Shown: positions 53,365 through 62,293, numbered from the stretch's first letter. The stretch: DNA of 64,000 bases from JAVVEG01 sp041751425 (GCA_041751425.1 JBGSXL010000007.1:124001-188000), one strand, 5' to 3'. The notes: generated from the letters alone by a model not told the origin. Translations and numbers: made by a program.

Positions 53365-54099
53365 ATGTTTACAGGAATTATCGAAGCACTGGGAACCGTC
53401 GGCAATCTGCAATTACGTAATGCAGAATGGCGGCTGCACATCGACAGCAAGACCTTGAGTTTTGCCGATGTAAATCTGGGTGACAGTATCGCCGTGAACG
53501 GAGTCTGTCTGACCGTTGTGCAATTGCATGGCAGCGGTTTTTCAGCGGATGTTTCCGCGGAAACGATGAACCTGACCACACTGCATAAACTCGGCAGAAA
53601 CTCACCGGTCAATCTGGAGAAAGCCTTGCTGGCGAACAGCAGACTGGGTGGACATATTGTCAGCGGCCATGTGGATGGCGTTGGAGAATTACTGAGTGCC
53701 AAACCCGATGGTGGCAGTATTCGCATGACGTTTCGCGCGCCTGCAGAGCTGGCGCGTTATATCGCGAAGAAAGGCTCGATTTGCATTGATGGTGCCAGTT
53801 TGACGGTTAATGAAGTAGCAGGGGCTGAGTTCAGCGTGAATATAATTCCGCATACGCAAACGCAGACAATCATGCATGCCTATACTGCGGGCCAGCAGGT
53901 GAACCTGGAAGTGGATCTGATTGCCAGATATCTGGAACGGTTGCTGCTGGGAGACAAGGCAGGTGAGTTGCAAACGGACGGCCGGCAAACGGATAGCCAA
54001 CGCACGGATAGCCAACGCACGGATAGACAGCACAGCAGTAAAGCAGGTGCCATGAGTCGCGAATTTCTAATGGAACACGGCTTCGCGCACACGAAATAA
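53365..54099 (+). CDS. ribE: Riboflavin synthase alpha subunit with a repeat-bearing tail
   Basis: Dismutates two lumazine molecules into riboflavin. The two lumazine-binding barrels start MFTGIIEALGTVGNLQ and, near residue 95, GGHIVSGHVDGVGELL. SVAVNGVCLTV-type (DSIAVNGVCLTV) and SICIDGASLTVNEV motifs line the sites. The protein is 244 residues, some 25-30 longer than usual, because of a TDSQR repeat tail near the C-terminus. It lies 23 bp after ribD and 14 bp before ribBA. Confidence 0.95.
   Translation: MFTGIIEALGTVGNLQLRNAEWRLHIDSKTLSFADVNLGDSIAVNGVCLTVVQLHGSGFSADVSAETMNLTTLHKLGRNSPVNLEKALLANSRLGGHIVSGHVDGVGELLSAKPDGGSIRMTFRAPAELARYIAKKGSICIDGASLTVNEVAGAEFSVNIIPHTQTQTIMHAYTAGQQVNLEVDLIARYLERLLLGDKAGELQTDGRQTDSQRTDSQRTDRQHSSKAGAMSREFLMEHGFAHTK
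53974..54033 (+). repeat. 15-bp tandem repeat inside the 3' part of ribE
   Basis: Four units of 15 bp: one diverged at 53974-53988, two identical copies ACGGATAGCCAACGC at 53989-54003 and 54004-54018, and a diverged copy at 54019-54033. They encode the hydrophilic TDSQR-type repeats in the ribE tail. The length keeps the frame open. Confidence 0.85.
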
Positions 54100-54113
54100 A
54101 ATTGGGGAAATGA

Positions 54114-55235
54114 ATGAAGCTCAACACGGTTGAAGAAATTATTGAAGACATTCGTCAGGGCAGGATGGTTATCCTGATGGATGATGAAGATCGTGAGAAT
54201 GAAGGAGATCTGGTTATCGCTGCGGAACGCGTGCGCGCAGAAGATATCAATTTCATGGCGCGCTACGCGCGTGGGTTGGTGTGTCTTACTTTAAGCAGAG
54301 AGCGCTGCGAGTATTTGAAATTGCCTTTGATGGTGAGCCGTAACAACACGCCTTTCAATACCAGCTTCACCGTCTCGATTGAAGCTGCCGCTGGCGTGAC
54401 CACCGGCATTTCTGCAGCGGATCGCGCACGCACCATTCAGGTAGCTGTGGCGCGTGACTCAGGCCCTGAAGATATTGTGCAACCCGGTCATATATTTCCC
54501 ATCATGGCCCAACCCGGTGGTGTGCTGCGACGGGCAGGACATACAGAGGCCGGTTGTGACCTGGCCCGGCTTGCCGGTTTCTCGCCAGCTGCAGCGATTG
54601 TTGAAATCATGAACGAAGATGGCACGATGGCCCGACGTCCGGATCTGGAAGTGTTTGCCGAGCAGCATGGTCTGAAAATTGGCACTATTGTTGATCTGAT
54701 TCATTACCGCATCGCCAACGAACGCACAGTGGTGCGGAAAGATACCTGGCAGGTACAGACAGAGCACGGCGAGTTTACGCTGCATACCTTTGAAGATACT
54801 ATTCAAGGCAGCACGCATATGGCGTTCACGCTGGGTGAATTCAATCCGCAACAACCCGTGCTGGTGCGTGTACATATTGGCAATACACTGCGTGATGTTT
54901 GTGATGTACTTGCTTCGGACAGAGCCAGCTGGTCATTCAGCGGTGCACTTGCACGTATCGCGCAGGAAGGGCAGGGTGTAGCCGTGTTGTTGTCCGGCGA
55001 TGACTACCACGAAGATATTGAGAAGTCTTTGGTGGATGCTTTTGGTTCTGAGCGCAGCGCAACCAGACCCGGTAATGCCGGCAGTTGGATGACCATTGGT
55101 ACCGGTTCGCAGATTCTGCGCGACCTGGGTGTAGGTAAAATGCGCTTGCTGAGTTACCCGGCCAAATTCAATGCGATTTCCGGGTTCGATCTTGAAGTTG
55201 TGGAGTTTGTGCAATTTGAAGCTCCGGTTAAATAA
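54114..55235 (+). CDS. ribBA: 3,4-dihydroxy-2-butanone-4-phosphate synthase with degenerate GTP cyclohydrolase II domain
   Basis: The N-terminal half (residues 1-200) makes the four-carbon riboflavin precursor from ribulose 5-phosphate. MDDEDRENEGDLVIAAE, FMARYARGLVCL, and GHIFPIMAQPGGVLRRAGHT with EAGCDLARLAG are intact. The C-terminal half has the fold of GTP cyclohydrolase II but has lost the zinc cysteines: where RibA has RVHSECLTGD...CDCG it reads VRVHIGNTLRDVCDVL. It cannot be expected to hydrolyse GTP. A complete ribA lies at 57887, so the cell is not short of the activity. Confidence 0.93.
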   Translation: MKLNTVEEIIEDIRQGRMVILMDDEDRENEGDLVIAAERVRAEDINFMARYARGLVCLTLSRERCEYLKLPLMVSRNNTPFNTSFTVSIEAAAGVTTGISAADRARTIQVAVARDSGPEDIVQPGHIFPIMAQPGGVLRRAGHTEAGCDLARLAGFSPAAAIVEIMNEDGTMARRPDLEVFAEQHGLKIGTIVDLIHYRIANERTVVRKDTWQVQTEHGEFTLHTFEDTIQGSTHMAFTLGEFNPQQPVLVRVHIGNTLRDVCDVLASDRASWSFSGALARIAQEGQGVAVLLSGDDYHEDIEKSLVDAFGSERSATRPGNAGSWMTIGTGSQILRDLGVGKMRLLSYPAKFNAISGFDLEVVEFVQFEAPVK

Positions 55236-55322
55236 ACAGTTTAGTTGTTGATACAAGTATTGTGATAGTTTCATCAAATTCAGTTTGTAAAAGTTAATCA
55301 GTATAAGAAGGTAGGAATAGCA

Positions 55323-55802
55323 ATGAGTACGATCAAAACAATAGAAGGAGATTTTCAGGCAGTTTCCGCAGGACGCTACGCACTGGTAGTTTCCCGTTTC
55401 AACAGTTTTATCGTAGATAAACTGGTGGAAGGTGCGCTGGATGTATTGCGTCGCCATGGCGTGGCAGACAAGAACATCACTATCATTAAAGCGCCAGGTG
55501 CATTCGAATTGCCTATCGTGACCAAGGTAGCGGTTGCCAAAGGCTCCTACGATGCGGTTATTGCTCTGGGTGCTGTCATCCGCGGTGGTACGCCACATTT
55601 TGAATATGTCGCTGGTGAATGTGTAAAAGGTCTGGCGCATGTGAGTCTTGAAAGCAGTATCCCGGTTGCTTTCGGTGTACTGACTGTTGATACGATTGAG
55701 CAGGCTATCGAGCGTGCCGGCACCAAAGCGGGCAACAAGGGTGTTGAAGCCGCTCTCAGCGCCATTGAGACCGTCAGTGTTATCAAAAAACTGGGGGCCT
55801 GA
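55323..55802 (+). CDS. ribH: 6,7-dimethyl-8-ribityllumazine synthase
   Basis: Condenses the RibB and RibD products into lumazine. The 159-residue protein has the usual FNSFIVDKLVEGALDVL, IKAPGAFELPIV and LGAVIRGGTPHFEYVAGE motifs, the last with the catalytic His. GGTAGGA precedes ATG 55323. Its stop is directly followed by the nusB GTG. Confidence 0.97.
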   Translation: MSTIKTIEGDFQAVSAGRYALVVSRFNSFIVDKLVEGALDVLRRHGVADKNITIIKAPGAFELPIVTKVAVAKGSYDAVIALGAVIRGGTPHFEYVAGECVKGLAHVSLESSIPVAFGVLTVDTIEQAIERAGTKAGNKGVEAALSAIETVSVIKKLGA

Positions 55803-56303
55803 GTGGTCGCAACCGATTTGCCTGGCGCAGGCCAGATGAAAACCATTACGGCTCGTGATGAACCTGCGGCGAAGAAAAAGAAATTGTCTGAACGCCACAA
55901 GGCGCGACGGATGATTCTGCAGGCTTTGTATCAGTGGCAGATGGCGCAGGCATCAGCCAGTGATATTCAGGCGGAATTTCGTGCGTACTATCAGGGTAAA
56001 ATCGATTGGGAATTTTTCAATGAGGTGTTCCCAGCAGTTGTAAAATCGGCGGCGCAGCTGGATGAACAGATGCGACCCTTGCTTGATCGGGCCGTAGAAT
56101 CTCTGGACCCGGTAGAGTTGTCGCTGTTGCGCATGGGTCTTTATGAACTGGAACATCGTATCGATGTGCCATACAAGGTAGTGATAAACGAAACGGTAGA
56201 GTTGGCGAAAGTGTTCGGAGCAACAGACAGCTACAAGTACATCAATGGTATTCTGGACCGTGCAGCCAAGACTTTGCGTGCACTGGAACAACGCCCTCTC
56301 TGA
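55803..56303 (+). CDS. nusB: Transcription antitermination factor NusB
   Basis: Binds boxA RNA with S10 in rRNA antitermination complexes. An all-helical protein with KARRMILQALYQWQMAQA, LLRMGLYELEHRIDVPYKVV and VELAKVFGATDSYKYINGIL. The GTG at 55803 abuts the ribH stop with GGGGG upstream (166 aa); ATG 55836 would give 155 aa, also acceptable. It is part of the conserved ribH-nusB-thiL string. Confidence 0.95.
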   Translation: MVATDLPGAGQMKTITARDEPAAKKKKLSERHKARRMILQALYQWQMAQASASDIQAEFRAYYQGKIDWEFFNEVFPAVVKSAAQLDEQMRPLLDRAVESLDPVELSLLRMGLYELEHRIDVPYKVVINETVELAKVFGATDSYKYINGILDRAAKTLRALEQRPL

Positions 56304-56328
56304 GTTTCTCATTCCGGGATTAAACAAC

Positions 56329-57306
56329 GTGGCCGTGGCCGAGTTTGATATTATTGCCCGCTATTTCGCACAAGCTGATCTGGGCTTTACGACGCAAAAC
56401 ATTGCTCTGGGTATTGGCGACGACTGCGCGCTGCTTTCCTTGCCAGTAAATTCCGAGATGGCAATTTCTACCGATATGCTGCTGGAAGGCGTACACTTTC
56501 CTGCAACAGCTGATCCATTCCTGTTGGCACAGCGTAGTCTGTTGGTGAATCTTAGTGATCTGGCGGCGATGGGCGCAACGCCAATTGGGTTTACGTTGGC
56601 AATAAGTTTACCTGCGATAGACGAACAATGGTTGCAGGAATTCTGCAAAGGATTAACTAAAGTTGCGCAGGCACATGCCTGTCCTTTGATAGGTGGAGAC
56701 ACGACACGCGGCCCGCTGTCAGTTTGTATAACCGTGCATGGCTGGGTACCCAAAGGGGAAGCGCTTAAACGCAGTGGCGCGCAAGCGGGAGACCTGATTT
56801 GTGTAACTGGTTTCCTGGGCGATGCCGCAGCCGCACTGGCGGTAATACAAGGCAAAAGCAACACGTTGACTGAAGTTGATCAGGCATCACTGTTAGAGGC
56901 TTACTACACTCCTAAGTCATGTGTAGCAGCAGGGCAGGCCTTGCGAGGGCTGGCGTCCTCAGCGATAGATATCTCTGACGGGTTGGCTTCTGACTTGCGG
57001 CATATATTGAAAGCCAGCAACAAAGGAGCAAAAGTCAGACTGGACACTTTGCCAATGTCCTCCGCTTTTTGCTCGGCGACTCCTACTGCTGATAGAGTCA
57101 TTTTGGCGCTGGGTGGTGGTGACGATTATGAGTTGTGTTTTACTGTAGCTGAGAAAAATTTTGCTGAAGCGGAATCCCGTCTGCGCCAACTGGGTGTGCC
57201 AGTGAGCAGGATAGGCGAGATAAATACCGGCGCAGATTTGCAATGGCTTGCCAGCGACGGCAATGTGGTTGAACTGGATGTGCAGGGATACACCCATTTT
57301 GGGTAA
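56329..57306 (+). CDS. thiL: Thiamine-monophosphate kinase
   Basis: Phosphorylates thiamine monophosphate to the diphosphate cofactor. The 325-residue product from GTG 56329 (E. coli ThiL is also 325) starts VAVAEFDIIARYF. It has LGIGDDCALL, ISTDMLLEGVHF, LVNLSDLAAMGATP and CPLIGGDTTRG, the ATP and metal sites of the PurM-like fold. Upstream frame overlaps nusB and was not used. GTG 56335 is an equally plausible start. Confidence 0.95.
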   Translation: MAVAEFDIIARYFAQADLGFTTQNIALGIGDDCALLSLPVNSEMAISTDMLLEGVHFPATADPFLLAQRSLLVNLSDLAAMGATPIGFTLAISLPAIDEQWLQEFCKGLTKVAQAHACPLIGGDTTRGPLSVCITVHGWVPKGEALKRSGAQAGDLICVTGFLGDAAAALAVIQGKSNTLTEVDQASLLEAYYTPKSCVAAGQALRGLASSAIDISDGLASDLRHILKASNKGAKVRLDTLPMSSAFCSATPTADRVILALGGGDDYELCFTVAEKNFAEAESRLRQLGVPVSRIGEINTGADLQWLASDGNVVELDVQGYTHFG

Positions 57307-57327
57307 GGAACAGGGAGGCACTGAATA

Positions 57328-57816
57328 GTGGCGGCAAGCAGAAATACAGCTCCGGCCAGCGTGTGGCGTAACCCGGTGCATTTCGCAGCCTTTGGTTTTG
57401 GCAGCGGTGCCGCACCCGTGGCACCCGGCACCTTCGGCACTCTTGCTGCTGTGTTGCTTTATCTGGCGTTACCTTCCATGTCGCCGCTGGTTTTTGCATT
57501 GTTTTTGCTGGTAACGTTTTTGTTGGGGTGTTGGATCTGTGATCGCACAGCCAAAGATATCGGTGTGCACGATCATGGTGGGATAGTCTGGGATGAATTC
57601 GTTGGTTATTGGTTGACCATGTTTATGGCGCCGCCGGGATTGCTCTGGATAGTGATTGGATTTATATTTTTTCGGTTCTTCGACATTGTTAAACCCTGGC
57701 CGATTCGCTGGCTTGACAAGAACGTGCATGGCGGTCTGGGGATTATGATAGATGATGTGCTTGCGGGATTGATGGCAATGTTTTGCCTGCAGTTGACTGC
57801 GGCATTTCTGCTCTGA
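57328..57816 (+). CDS. pgpA: Phosphatidylglycerophosphatase A
   Basis: Removes the phosphate from phosphatidylglycerol phosphate in the inner membrane. A 162-residue protein with about three or four hydrophobic segments. It has the motifs HFAAFGFGSGAAPVAPGTFG, HDHGGIVWDEFVGYWLT and FRFFDIVKPWPIRWLD, all conserved in PgpA. GGGAGG lies about 10 nt before the GTG start. Confidence 0.95.
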   Translation: MAASRNTAPASVWRNPVHFAAFGFGSGAAPVAPGTFGTLAAVLLYLALPSMSPLVFALFLLVTFLLGCWICDRTAKDIGVHDHGGIVWDEFVGYWLTMFMAPPGLLWIVIGFIFFRFFDIVKPWPIRWLDKNVHGGLGIMIDDVLAGLMAMFCLQLTAAFLL

Positions 57817-57836
57817 AAAGTCAGGTTGAGGGTGAA

Positions 57837-57876
57837 GTAAGTTTAAGGGTTAGGTGAATTTAAGGGTTAAGTGAGA
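57837..57876 (+). repeat. Degenerate 17-bp direct repeats before ribA
   Basis: GTAAGTTTAAGGGTTAG (57837-57853) and GTGAATTTAAGGGTTAA (57854-57870) are tandem copies with four differences, followed by a fragment GTGAGA. They fill the gap between pgpA and the ribA ribosome binding site. Origin by slippage is likely; a control role is not excluded. Confidence 0.6.
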
Positions 57877-57886
57877 GAGGTAAGGC

Positions 57887-58477
57887 GTGAAAGTTAAGTA
57901 TATTGCGTCAGCAACGCTGCCAACGACAATGGGTGATTTCACCATTCACGGTTTCGAAGAGATCGCCACCAGCAAAGAGCACATCGTGCTCACGATGGGG
58001 AGCGTGCAAACAGCAAAATCCGTACTGTGTCGCGTGCACTCGGAGTGTTTGACCGGCGATGCGCTGTTCAGTCTACGTTGCGATTGTGGCCCTCAGTTAC
58101 AGCGCGCGATGGAGCTGATCGCGGAAGAGGGCTGCGGAATGATTCTTTATCTGCGTCAGGAAGGTCGCGGTATTGGCTTGTTGAACAAGATTCGCGCGTA
58201 CTCATTGCAGGATGGTGGTGCCGATACTGTGGAAGCCAATGTGCGGCTTGGGTTTCTCGCCGATGGGCGTGAGTACGAAATCTGCCAGCCAATGCTCGAG
58301 CATTTCAATGTGAAAAATGTACGGCTGATGACCAACAACCCGACGAAGGTGGCAGCGCTGGAGTCTTTGGGCATTGCGGTTACTGAACGTGTTTCGATTG
58401 AAACCGGTTTGAATTCGCACAACGAAGGTTATATGGCAATCAAAGGCAGCAAGATGGGGCATCTGTTCAAGCATTGA
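57887..58477 (+). CDS. ribA: GTP cyclohydrolase II
   Basis: Opens the imidazole ring of GTP in the first committed step to riboflavin. The 196-residue protein (E. coli RibA 196) has the zinc site RVHSECLTGDALFSLRCDCG, the catalytic LRQEGRGIGLLNKI and LMTNNPTKV. GTG 57887 follows GAGAGAGG. Its presence makes up for the degenerate second half of the RibBA protein encoded upstream. Confidence 0.97.
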   Translation: MKVKYIASATLPTTMGDFTIHGFEEIATSKEHIVLTMGSVQTAKSVLCRVHSECLTGDALFSLRCDCGPQLQRAMELIAEEGCGMILYLRQEGRGIGLLNKIRAYSLQDGGADTVEANVRLGFLADGREYEICQPMLEHFNVKNVRLMTNNPTKVAALESLGIAVTERVSIETGLNSHNEGYMAIKGSKMGHLFKH

Positions 58478-58495
58478 TGCCATAAAGTCTGCAGT

Positions 58496-59422
58496 TTACT
58501 GTCTTGCCTTGTCCAGATGTTCACACATCAGTCTGGCTCCCTGTAGCGCTCGCAAGCTGTGCCGTTGTACCAGATCCGGTGGAATAAAATACAAATGCCG
58601 TTGTTGAACGGCGCGCAGACTCGGCCAGCGCAACCAGTCGTCCAGCCATTCAGGTCGTGAAATGTCCATGCCGCTGGCGATTATGACCTGCGGGTTATGC
58701 TGCAGAACAGCCTCCGTACTTACTTTGGGTGCAACACCCAGTTCAGCAAAAATATTGTCGCCGCCACACAGACTGATGATGTCATTGATCAGTTCCTCAC
58801 CGCCCACACTGATCAGCGGCGAATGCCATACCTGATAAAAAACCGAAACCCTCTCCGCGGCCGTATAACGCGCTGCAATTTCCTGCAGTTCCTGTTGGAA
58901 CTCGTCAGCGGTGGCAATGCCATCCGCATCCACACCGGTGAGTATTGCCAGTTTCTCCAGTTGCACGGCAATGCTCTGCAGTGAACTGGGCTCGGCAATA
59001 TAGACGGCAAATCCCAACTCTTGCAAACGTTGAATAGAAGAGCGCGGATTACCTGTTTGCCACGCGACAATCAAGTCCGGCTGTAGAGCGATGATGCCTT
59101 CCATGTCCAACAGGTCGTGTCTGCCTACGATGGGTAGTTCTCTGGCTTGCTCCGGGAAATTACTGTAATCAATAACGCCGACGACACGATCGCCCACGCC
59201 GATACTGAATAGCAATTCGGTTATGGATGGTGCCAGGCTTATTATGCGTTGCGCAGGCGCATCCAGATTGACCTGCCTGCCAGAGTCATCGGTGACTTGT
59301 ACAGGTGTTGTCGATTGAGTGGAATCCTGCGAACGTTGAATTTCCAACGCTTGCCCAGCCGCTGAAGGCGCTGAAAAAGTCAGAAACAACACGACGGCAC
59401 TGAATAAAAGTGCCACTTGCAT
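58496..59422 (-). CDS. btuF: Periplasmic cobalamin-binding protein, BtuF-like
   Basis: A 308-residue exported protein (signal peptide cleaved near SAAGQA) of the cluster A-II metal-chelate binding family. RIISLAPSITELLFSIGVGD opens the first lobe and SIQRLQELGFAVYIAEP the connecting helix region. GGDNIFAELGVAPKVSTEAVL is typical of BtuF (quoted only in part as a motif). It is the third gene of the riboswitch-led operon btuB-cobO-btuF, and AAGGAG precedes the ATG. The BtuCD transporter is not in the window. Confidence 0.88.
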   Translation of the reverse strand: MQVALLFSAVVLFLTFSAPSAAGQALEIQRSQDSTQSTTPVQVTDDSGRQVNLDAPAQRIISLAPSITELLFSIGVGDRVVGVIDYSNFPEQARELPIVGRHDLLDMEGIIALQPDLIVAWQTGNPRSSIQRLQELGFAVYIAEPSSLQSIAVQLEKLAILTGVDADGIATADEFQQELQEIAARYTAAERVSVFYQVWHSPLISVGGEELINDIISLCGGDNIFAELGVAPKVSTEAVLQHNPQVIIASGMDISRPEWLDDWLRWPSLRAVQQRHLYFIPPDLVQRHSLRALQGARLMCEHLDKARQ

Positions 59423-59441
59423 CGCAATACTCCTTAGACTG

Positions 59442-60050
59442 CTAATAGTCGATTCCCTTCTGCACTTTTACGCCACTGTTGAACGCATGTTTGACATCAT
59501 TGATTTCGCTTACGGTGTCAGCAAGATCGATCAGACCCTGATTCGCATTGCGGCCTGTTACAACCACATGCTGTGAGGCGGGACGCTGACGCAGCGCGGT
59601 AAATACTTCCTCTGCATCCAGATACCCATAGGTAAGCATATAGGTGAGTTCGTCCAGAATAACAACCTGGCATGCCGGGTCCTGCAACAGACGTTTCGCA
59701 TGCTCCCAGGTCGCTTTTGCTGCGGCAATATCCTTGTCCCTGTCCTGGGTTTCCCACGTGAATCCCGTGTTCATCACGTGGAATTCCACCAGCGGGTGAT
59801 TGTGGAAAAGCAAATGCTCACCACATTCCCACTGGCCCTTGATGAACTGCACAACACCGGCACGCAAGCCATGGCCAACACTGCGCGCCAGCATGCCAAA
59901 GGCGGAAGAGCTTTTACCTTTGCCATTGCCGGTGAGCACAACCAGCAATCCTTTGTCGATTGTCGCTGCTGCTATCCGCTGGTCCACGTGTTCTTTTTTG
60001 CGTTGCATCGCGCGTTTGTGGCGCGCGTTGCGCTGTTCTGCAGTTTCCAT
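59442..60050 (-). CDS. cobO: Cob(I)yrinic acid a,c-diamide adenosyltransferase
   Basis: Attaches the 5'-deoxyadenosyl group of ATP to cobalt in corrinoids (BtuR/CobO/CobP family). The P loop VVLTGNGKGKSSSAFGM is at about residues 37-53, followed by VVQFIKGQWECGE and VVILDELTYMLTYGYL. The N-terminal EQRNARHKRAMQRKKEHVD is typical. ATG 60050 is used; a TTG one codon earlier is in frame. With no other corrin-ring genes nearby, it probably serves salvage of imported B12. Confidence 0.95.
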   Translation of the reverse strand: METAEQRNARHKRAMQRKKEHVDQRIAAATIDKGLLVVLTGNGKGKSSSAFGMLARSVGHGLRAGVVQFIKGQWECGEHLLFHNHPLVEFHVMNTGFTWETQDRDKDIAAAKATWEHAKRLLQDPACQVVILDELTYMLTYGYLDAEEVFTALRQRPASQHVVVTGRNANQGLIDLADTVSEINDVKHAFNSGVKVQKGIDY

Positions 60051-60065
60051 CAAGGCCTTCCTTTT

Positions 60066-61955
60066 TCAGAAATTCACGCGCGCCCCAATATAGGATGCGC
60101 GCTTACCATTGTTGTATCCCACCACCTCTTCATAGCGCTCATCGGCAGCATTCTCCAAGCGTGCATACAGCTCGATATTTTCACTCAGTCTAAAGCTGGC
60201 ACTGAAGTCAATCACATCGTAGTTGTCCAGGTCAAAGACATTGTTGCCAACGATATCTATCGCGCGACGCGACGTGCGATAGAAGAGATTCAGCTTCAGC
60301 CGCTCATCCAGCGCGCGATAGTTCAGCCCCAGATTCGCCAGGTCTTTCGGGCGTCGTTGTCGCTGTTGTCCATTAGGCTGTTCGGTTTCGTTCCGGGTGT
60401 AATTGGCGCTTAGCGACAGTTTGTCAGTTAACGGCGCAGCCGCAGAGATCTCGAAGCCTTGCGATGTGCTGGTGCCAATATCCTGCAGATAGCCACTAAA
60501 TGTGGAGAGATCAAAATAAATAGCATCTTCAATTCTCTGATCGAAATAAACCAAAGACAGTTGCAGACCCTGTTGACCAAAATACTCGATGGCTGCTTCG
60601 TGACCTTTACTCAACTCCTCAGTCAGCACAGTGCTGGATGCTGGCGGGCTGGCCCACGGTCCGCTGTTGTACGAAGTCTCATACAGACTGGGTGCACGGA
60701 AGCCGGTGCCGTAATTGGCGCGCAGTTTCAGCGTGTCGCCATTCTGCAAGGGAACAAGATAGGCAGTAGTTAACCGATAACTGGTGTGGTCGCCAAAATC
60801 ATCATTGTCGTCATGACGCACGCCAGCCGTGACGAAGAACTGTTCCGAGAAGTCGCTTAAATATTCGAAGTAATAACCCAGCTGACTGCGAGTATCGCCG
60901 TTGTTATTCTCTTTTTCGTTGTCGATGCCATACACGAAATTTGCACCAGCGAAGCGGGAGAAGTTTCCCAGGTATTCGACTCGCTCCAACTCACCATTGG
61001 AAACAAAAGTTGAACTTCCGAAAGTGAAATTCTCTCTGTCTGTTGCAGTGTTTGACCAGGCCAGGCTATGCATCAGACCAGCGTTGTCGTATTTGGCCGA
61101 GAGGCGTGTCGCGCGCTGATCATAGTCGCCATCGCAGTCGTGTACGCTGGCGAAGGTAACGGGATCGAAGCAGTTGTCAAATTCAGTTGCTCCTGCAACA
61201 TCGCGGTGTACCAGATCAAAGCGCCAGGTATCTGATGCATTGAATCCCACTCGCGAGTGGAAGCTTGTGTTCTCGTAACCATCTTTGTCTGCCAGCACAT
61301 TATCGGCGGCCAGAATATTGAAACCGTCAGTTGTATACCGCGCACCCGCAACAAAGAAGTCCGCTCTGTCATTACCACCACTCACATTTGCTGCCAACTG
61401 CTGTGTGCCAAAACTGCCCGTTTGTGCATCTATCTGCGAACGCAACTCTTTAGCATCTGTGCCGGTAGCACGAGTGCCAATATTGATTATGCCACCTGCA
61501 TCAGCGCCGTAATTAAATCCCTGAGGTCCACGCAGTATTTCCACACGCTCAACGCCTGTGCTCAATGTATGTTCCAGTTGCGGTTGTACCTGGGTGATGC
61601 TGGGATCAGAAAGTTTTAAACCGTCCAGCAATGCAATGGTGCGGAAGCCTTCCTCACCGCGGATTCGCAGAGTGGTTGTTTTACCCGCGCCGCCGCTGTT
61701 GGAAACAGCAACAGATGGCATGGAGCGCAGAATGTCTATCAACGAGAGACTGCCGCGTGCGCGTATTTCTTCTTCATTGATCACAGCGACGGAAGTACCT
61801 ATCTGGCGCAAGGGTGTTGCTATGCGGCTGGAGATCACCACAATCTCGTCAAGCGCTGCGGTTTCCTGCGCCTGGCCGAATGGTGAAAAAAGAAAGAAAG
61901 ATGAGCACGCAGTTGATACAGCGCAACTCAATGCTTTTGACTTGAAAGTTTGCAT
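60066..61955 (-). CDS. btuB: TonB-dependent vitamin B12 receptor BtuB
   Basis: A 629-residue outer-membrane receptor. The signal peptide ends near FGQAQE, followed by a TonB box DEIVVISSR. The plug domain has VINEEEIRARGSLSLIDIL, RIRGEEGFRTIALLDGLKL and VERVEILRGPQGFNYGADAG. The 22-strand barrel ends with the aromatic C-terminal signature YIGARVNF. Assignment to cobalamin rather than another ligand rests on the upstream riboswitch and the cobO/btuF neighbours. GAGGAAA precedes ATG 61955. Confidence 0.93.
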   Translation of the reverse strand: MQTFKSKALSCAVSTACSSFFLFSPFGQAQETAALDEIVVISSRIATPLRQIGTSVAVINEEEIRARGSLSLIDILRSMPSVAVSNSGGAGKTTTLRIRGEEGFRTIALLDGLKLSDPSITQVQPQLEHTLSTGVERVEILRGPQGFNYGADAGGIINIGTRATGTDAKELRSQIDAQTGSFGTQQLAANVSGGNDRADFFVAGARYTTDGFNILAADNVLADKDGYENTSFHSRVGFNASDTWRFDLVHRDVAGATEFDNCFDPVTFASVHDCDGDYDQRATRLSAKYDNAGLMHSLAWSNTATDRENFTFGSSTFVSNGELERVEYLGNFSRFAGANFVYGIDNEKENNNGDTRSQLGYYFEYLSDFSEQFFVTAGVRHDDNDDFGDHTSYRLTTAYLVPLQNGDTLKLRANYGTGFRAPSLYETSYNSGPWASPPASSTVLTEELSKGHEAAIEYFGQQGLQLSLVYFDQRIEDAIYFDLSTFSGYLQDIGTSTSQGFEISAAAPLTDKLSLSANYTRNETEQPNGQQRQRRPKDLANLGLNYRALDERLKLNLFYRTSRRAIDIVGNNVFDLDNYDVIDFSASFRLSENIELYARLENAADERYEEVVGYNNGKRASYIGARVNF

Positions 61956-62064
61956 TACAGGTTTCCTCTATGAAAAATATTTCATGAGGGAGGGGAAGCG
62001 GCAGGTAAAGAAATCGTGATAGACGACTGAACCAACCACCGATGGAGCCCTCCGCTTCATCATG

Positions 62065-62205
62065 GGTGTTACTCGTCGTCAGGCTGGTATCGGGCTTGCG
62101 GCAGACGTTCATCTGTTCGCTTACCGTTGCGGGGGCAGCGCTGGCATTGAACCAGCTTCCCAATTATCCCGGCTTTCCTTAACGGAAAAGACAGGTACCT
62201 GAACA
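62065..62205 (-). ncRNA. Cobalamin riboswitch upstream of btuB
   Basis: On the minus strand the conserved core is clear: GGGAAGCTGGTTCAATGCC, then CGCTGCCCCCGCAACGGTAA, and the B12 box AAGCCCGATACCAGCC (62097-62081 region). Downstream, GCGGAGGGCTCC could form the switching hairpin before the btuB ribosome binding site. Adenosyl- or methylcobalamin would be expected to shut off the btuB-cobO-btuF operon. Exact ends are approximate. Confidence 0.92.
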
Positions 62206-62264
62206 ACTAATCAGTATCAGAATTCCGAATCGTGAGAACTGCTTTCGGGAATAGAGATGCGCGC

Positions 62265-62293
62265 AGTGTACTGACAGGGCTCTCGGGAGTCAA
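62265..62293 (-). promoter_or_regulatory. Sigma-70 promoter of the btuB operon
   Basis: Minus-strand TTGACT (62293-62288) and TACACT (62270-62265) are separated by 17 nt. The -35 box touches the dxs stop codon. Transcription would start near 62258 and give a leader of about 300 nt that contains the riboswitch. Confidence 0.75.
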
